From Gordonia phthalatica (GTDB lineage Bacteria; Actinomycetota; Actinomycetes; Mycobacteriales; Mycobacteriaceae): a stretch of DNA of 64,000 nucleotides. Position numbers and translations under genes: made by a program. The stretch spans positions 1,240,001 through 1,304,000 of the forward strand of contig NZ_CP011853.1 of assembly GCF_001305675.1 (NCBI RefSeq). Direction: 5' to 3'. Below the pieces are notes generated by a model, which worked only from the letters and a program-made list of their open reading frames with translations, did no database searches and was not told where the DNA came from. Of the stretch, positions 60,106-64,000 are shown one piece after another (positions within the stretch are counted from its first letter, which is position 1; each line of letters begins with the position of its first letter).

Positions 60106-61550
60106 CACAGCTGCCGGACCGCCCGATACACGTCGAGCACCCACAGCAGGAGCGGAAGCAGTGCGATGAGCACCGAGTACTCGAGAATCTCCGCCGCTCG
60201 CACAGCCGGGGGCGAGTAGTCGCCGTCGGCGGCGACAGTCCCGAGCAGCAGGGCTCCACCACCGATGCCGAGCACGACCAGGAAGACGGTGAAGGGACTC
60301 GGCCCACCGGCGTTCAGCAGCAGGGCGAGCGTCGCGGCGATCCCCGCCACGGCGGATCCGGCCACGAGGATCGCCGACTGAGTGCGATCCGCGTGGGTCC
60401 GGCCCCGGGCGGCGAGTCCGCCGACGACGCACGTGCCGAGGAGCAGGACGGTCGTCGACGGGTCGCCCGTGGCCGCGAGCACCGTCGTCGCGGTCCCCGC
60501 AGCGACGACCGCACCGGCGAGAAGGCCGGTGAGGACCGAGGACGCGGTCGCCGCGCGACGGGCCAGCGACTGCATGTCGCCGAGCGCGAGGTCGGCGATC
60601 GTGCCGAGCGGGTCGCGGTCGGTGAGGCGGAGCGCATCGACGCCGTCGACGGGGAAGGGTTCGGAGTCCGCGGTCAGATCCGGGGCGATGGTCGGCACGG
60701 CCGGCAGCGGAAGCCGTCCGAAGGCGATGGACAAGCGCGGTGCCAGGAGGACCGTGCCGACAGCCAGCACAGCCACGACCGCGGCGATGTCGGCGACCGG
60801 ACGCGACCACAGGGCGGCGAGGGTCCCGGCGAGCGCAGACAGGGCCGCGAGTGTCGCGATGGCGACGTGGACCGCGAGTGCGCGTCCGGCGGTCCGCAGG
60901 CCGATCACGGCCACCGTCCCGGCGGCTGTCGCCGCGACCGCCGATCGGGCGGGACCACCGACGTCCGGCACGACCACCGCGGCGGCCAGCGCCGCCAGGA
61001 TGCACGCGCCGATCGACGCGGCGCCTGCTGTCCGGGCGTCGATCCGGAGGCGCCGACCGGCGAGTGCGATCGTGAGGAGCAGGACCGATCCGACCGCGGA
61101 CACCGTCAGCACCGGAACCCGGTCGGTGTCCGCCGCGAGTAGGCCCGCGGGGACCGCGGCGAGGAGGCCGAGCAGCAGGATCGCGTAGCCGATCCAGCGC
61201 GACGAGTCCGCCGACCAGCCTTCGCGGTCGCGGCGAAGAGCCGTCGCGACACCGTCCGCGACGTCGTCGACCAGCGGGGAGTGCGAACCTGAGCGGGCGG
61301 CGCGGATCAGGAGGAGATCGCCGTCGAGGACGGCGGCCTGTGCGAGGGTCTCGCTCGGTGCGAGTCGGGTTCCGTCGACACGCGAGAGCGCCCACGTCGC
61401 GGCGTCGCTGTCATCCGAAATCCGGAGTGCAGCCAGCAGATCGGGCATCAGAGCTGCGATCGGCGCATGAACGGGGAGGCCCGCATCGAGTTGCGCGACG
61501 CGGCTCAGAATCGAGACCCGAACCAGATCGGGTTCCATGGAAACAGTCAT
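60105..61550 (-). CDS. eccD: Type VII secretion membrane protein EccD
   Basis: 481 residues. The N-terminal ~95 residues are the ubiquitin-like YukD domain (LVRVSILSRVAQLDAGLPVHAPIAALMPDLLAAL), followed by about 11 membrane helices, with a cytoplasmic loop near TADSEPFPVDGVDALRLTDRDPLGTIADLALGDMQSLARRA between helices 6 and 7. EccD forms the bulk of the ESX pore. Coupled to mycP. Confidence 0.92.
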   Translation of the reverse strand: MTVSMEPDLVRVSILSRVAQLDAGLPVHAPIAALMPDLLAALRISDDSDAATWALSRVDGTRLAPSETLAQAAVLDGDLLLIRAARSGSHSPLVDDVADGVATALRRDREGWSADSSRWIGYAILLLGLLAAVPAGLLAADTDRVPVLTVSAVGSVLLLTIALAGRRLRIDARTAGAASIGACILAALAAAVVVPDVGGPARSAVAATAAGTVAVIGLRTAGRALAVHVAIATLAALSALAGTLAALWSRPVADIAAVVAVLAVGTVLLAPRLSIAFGRLPLPAVPTIAPDLTADSEPFPVDGVDALRLTDRDPLGTIADLALGDMQSLARRAATASSVLTGLLAGAVVAAGTATTVLAATGDPSTTVLLLGTCVVGGLAARGRTHADRTQSAILVAGSAVAGIAATLALLLNAGGPSPFTVFLVVLGIGGGALLLGTVAADGDYSPPAVRAAEILEYSVLIALLPLLLWVLDVYRAVRQL

Positions 61551-61755
61551 TCGGTGAACCTTCCCCCAAGGTCGTCAGAAACGCGTTCGCCGCCGTGGTG
61601 CAGGGGCGACTGGCGTCGACCTAATCACGCTCGGATCCGACCAGTGGCCAAAACGCTGAAATCAGTCATTCGGAAAAGACGAAACGAAATGTCTGATAGA
61701 AACTCAGGCAATCGTCGCGGTCTCGGGCGACTGATGATGACCTGGGGGAGTTCGA

Positions 61756-64000
61756 ATGGGAAGTGCAACTGTCGGTTTCACGCGTCGGCCGCGTGTCGCC
61801 GCGCCGGAAGCGACCGAAGGCGAAGTGGAGTTGACGTCGCCGCCCGAACTGTCGCGGGCGGTGCCTGCGAGCATGGTGATCCGACTGCTGCCGGTGGTGA
61901 TGGTCGTGGCTGTCGTCGGCATGGTCGGAATGATGATCGTGACCGGCGGTGCCGGAGCGCTCGCCAATCCGCTGTTCATGATGTTCCCGCTGATGATGGT
62001 GATGTCGATGGTCGGCATGTTCGCGTCGGGCGGTCGCGGCGGTCCCGAGCGTGCGGCCGAACTCAACGAGACTCGCAAGGACTACCTCCGGCACCTCGGC
62101 CAGCTGCGTGAGTCGGTCACCGACACGGCGGCCGATCAGCGAGCGGCGGCGTGGTGGACGCATCCCGATCCGGACGCGCTGCTCGGCTTCGTCGGCGGCA
62201 GAAGAATGTGGGAGCGACGGATGTCCGACGGCGACTTCGGGCACGTGCGGGTGGGGCTCGGCAGCCACCGCCTGGCGACGGCGCTCGTCCCGCCTGAGAC
62301 ACCGCCGGGCGACGACCTGGAGCCGGTCTCGGCGGTCGCGCTGCGCCGATTCGCCGCCGCGCACGCCGCCGTCGACGACCTCCCGACCGCGGTCGCCCTC
62401 CGCGGCTTCCCCGCGGTCGACATCGGCGGACCGCGCACCCCGGTGCACGGACTGCTGCGGGCAGTGCTCTGCCAACTCGCGGTGTTTCACGGCCCCGATC
62501 ACCTGCGGATCGCGGTGGTGGTCGACGACCCGCTCGACCGTGCCTGGGACTGGATCAAGTGGCTGCCGCACGCCGGACACCCGACTCGCCGTGACGGAGT
62601 CGGGGCCGCCCGCATGGTCTATCCGACGCTGTCGGCGCTCGCCGCGGACCTGAACGACGACCTCGCCGACCGAGTCGGATTCAGCCGGACCGCGGACTCG
62701 CAGGCGTCGTCGCACCTGGTGGTGGTCGTCGACACCGATGCCGTCGACGTGGAGGACGAACTGATCGGCGGCGCCGGGCTCGACGGTGTCACCGTCATCG
62801 GCATCGGTGACGCGCCCAGCCCGCTGGCCGCGCAACGCGGCCTGCAGCTGGTCGTCGTCGGCGATCGGATCGCGGCGCGCACCGCGGCGGGTCTGGAGGA
62901 GTTCGCCATCGTCGACCGTCTCGGTCCGGCGGAGGCCACGGCGATCGCCCGTCGCCTCGCGCGGTATCGGGTGGCGTCGTTCGACGCGCTGCTGGACCTG
63001 GACACCCCGCTGGTCGCCGGGGACCCGGGCCTGCCCGCCCTCCTCGGCATCCCCGACGCCGGGCGGTTCACCCCGCAGGAGGGCTGGCGCGGCCGCACCG
63101 GCCGAGACCGCCTCCGTGTCCCGATCGGCTACACACCCGAGGGGACGCCGGTGCACCTGGACCTGAAGGAGAGCGCCCACGGCGGCATGGGGCCGCACGG
63201 ACTGTGCATCGGGGCCACCGGGAGTGGGAAGTCCGAACTACTGCGCACCCTGGTCCTCGCCCTCATCGCCACCCATTCGCCGGACGAACTCAACCTCGTC
63301 CTGGTCGACTTCAAGGGAGGCGCCACCTTCCTGGGACTTGAACGCAGTCGACACGTCGCGGCGATCATCACCAACCTCGAGCAGGAACTGGCGATGGTCG
63401 ACCGCATGGCCGACGCCCTGTCCGGTGAACTGAACCGCCGCCAGGAACTGCTGCGGGCCGCGGGCAACTTCGCCAATGTCACCGACTACGAGGCGGCTCG
63501 GCTGGCGGGCGCCCCGCTCGATCCGCTGCCCGCGCTGTTCATCGTCGTCGACGAGTTCTCCGAACTGCTCGCACAGAAGCCCGAGTTCGCCGACCTGTTC
63601 GTCGCCATCGGACGGCTGGGCCGATCACTGCACGTCCACCTGCTCCTCGCCTCGCAGCGATTGGAGGAGGGACGCCTCCGCGGCCTCGACAGTCACCTCT
63701 CGTACCGCATCGGCTTGAAGACGTTCTCCGCCAACGAGTCCCGCACCGTGCTCGGCGTTCCCGACGCCTACCACCTGCCGAGCTCGCCGGGCGCCGCCTA
63801 CTTGAAGTGCGACTCCGCGACGCCCACCCGGTTCAACACCTGCTTCGTCTCCGGCCGCTACCGGCCGCCGACGACGCTGGACGGCGCCGTCGGGGCGCTG
63901 TCGGGGGCCGCTGCCGTTCCGGTTCCGTTCACCACCGCCGACGTTCCCGTCCCCGACATCGAGGAGACCGTCGTCGAGCCGACGGACGAGACGGTGGGCA
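61756..64000 (+). CDS. eccC: Type VII secretion ATPase EccC, partial at the window end
   Basis: About 748 residues are present from the ATG at 61756, preceded by GGGGGAG; the rest lies beyond the window. Two N-terminal membrane helices (VIRLLPVVMVVAVVGMVGMMIV; NPLFMMFPLMMVMSMVGMF), a DUF region, then the first FtsK/SpoIIIE ATPase with Walker A IGATGSGKSELLRTLVLAL near residue 486 and Walker B ALFIVVDEFSELL. It drives export of WXG100/Esx proteins. Divergent from eccD-mycP over ~205 bases. Given the ESX-4 arrangement, it is EccC4-like. Confidence 0.93.
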   Translation, partial: MGSATVGFTRRPRVAAPEATEGEVELTSPPELSRAVPASMVIRLLPVVMVVAVVGMVGMMIVTGGAGALANPLFMMFPLMMVMSMVGMFASGGRGGPERAAELNETRKDYLRHLGQLRESVTDTAADQRAAAWWTHPDPDALLGFVGGRRMWERRMSDGDFGHVRVGLGSHRLATALVPPETPPGDDLEPVSAVALRRFAAAHAAVDDLPTAVALRGFPAVDIGGPRTPVHGLLRAVLCQLAVFHGPDHLRIAVVVDDPLDRAWDWIKWLPHAGHPTRRDGVGAARMVYPTLSALAADLNDDLADRVGFSRTADSQASSHLVVVVDTDAVDVEDELIGGAGLDGVTVIGIGDAPSPLAAQRGLQLVVVGDRIAARTAAGLEEFAIVDRLGPAEATAIARRLARYRVASFDALLDLDTPLVAGDPGLPALLGIPDAGRFTPQEGWRGRTGRDRLRVPIGYTPEGTPVHLDLKESAHGGMGPHGLCIGATGSGKSELLRTLVLALIATHSPDELNLVLVDFKGGATFLGLERSRHVAAIITNLEQELAMVDRMADALSGELNRRQELLRAAGNFANVTDYEAARLAGAPLDPLPALFIVVDEFSELLAQKPEFADLFVAIGRLGRSLHVHLLLASQRLEEGRLRGLDSHLSYRIGLKTFSANESRTVLGVPDAYHLPSSPGAAYLKCDSATPTRFNTCFVSGRYRPPTTLDGAVGALSGAAAVPVPFTTADVPVPDIEETVVEPTDETVG

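Noticed and set aside
1..64000. CRISPR arrays, tRNA/rRNA genes, insertion sequences or prophage
   Set aside because: I looked for regular short repeats, tRNA-like cloverleaves, transposases and phage genes and saw none; a tRNA scan would be needed to be sure.

Overview
The window is high-GC actinobacterial DNA, with GTG starts, ATGA/GTGA stop-start overlaps and dense coding on both strands. Genes for mycothiol (mshB), coenzyme F420 (fbiC, fbiA, fbiB), WhiB2, glucosyl-3-phosphoglycerate synthase and an ESX-4-type type VII secretion system place it in the mycolic-acid Mycobacteriales. A Gordonia-like organism fits best, but this is inferred from gene content only. Gene order falls into blocks that match separate parts of the M. 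tuberculosis map.

Layout. 0-4.4 kb: the end of an ABC exporter permease with its ATPase, an HxlR regulator, an AspC-type aminotransferase, a protein built on 14 ten-residue repeats and an HhH-GPD protein. 4.4-10 kb: envelope and export functions, namely a small secreted protein, a sugar-type MFS porter, a lipase-like secreted protein without its nucleophile serine, and two related secreted proteins with a shared upstream motif. 10-14.4 kb: a thiamine-type ABC importer (binding protein, fused permease, ATPase), a Nudix enzyme and an unlisted 58-aa basic Cys protein. 14.6-26 kb: typA, lpqW, mshB, an Rv1171-like membrane protein, fbiC, a 51-aa Cys protein, a CoA-disulfide reductase/rhodanese with CsoR/CstR-like operators, fdxC and dapC.

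26.2-30.2 kb is the most unusual region. It is a tight four-gene cluster of a J-domain pseudokinase, a vWA protein, a divergent adenylosuccinate-synthetase-like enzyme and an NrtR-like Nudix regulator, with a perfect inverted repeat just upstream. I regard it as the best candidate for an undescribed system.

30.4-42 kb: dapD and dapE (divergent), a TetR regulator with a strong operator, a DUF2568 and a deazaflavin-type protein, two tandem LOG-type proteins, fadD6, a folP2-like gene, gpgS, a DivIVA-like membrane protein, a DUF3117 protein, an RlmA-type rRNA methyltransferase that seems to need a CTG start, and glgC. 42.2-46.6 kb: an Fe-S-type HTH regulator, an NnrS-like membrane protein and a large membrane-anchored cupredoxin/copper nitrite reductase fusion. 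46.7-53.8 kb: a Nudix gene, fbiB and fbiA as an operon, whiB2, a metallopeptidase-fold protein lacking its zinc site, a DUF3499 protein, a TobH-like protein and manA. 53.9-58.8 kb: glpX, a DUF4245 protein, xseB, xseA, a lipid-droplet-type protein and ispH. 58.8-64 kb: mycP and eccD divergent from eccC, the ESX-4 arrangement, with eccC cut off by the window end.

Several perfect hairpins mark ends of transcription units, and a REP-like intergenic element occurs at about 2.75, 42.1 and 46.6 kb. I saw no tRNA, rRNA, CRISPR array, insertion sequence or prophage.
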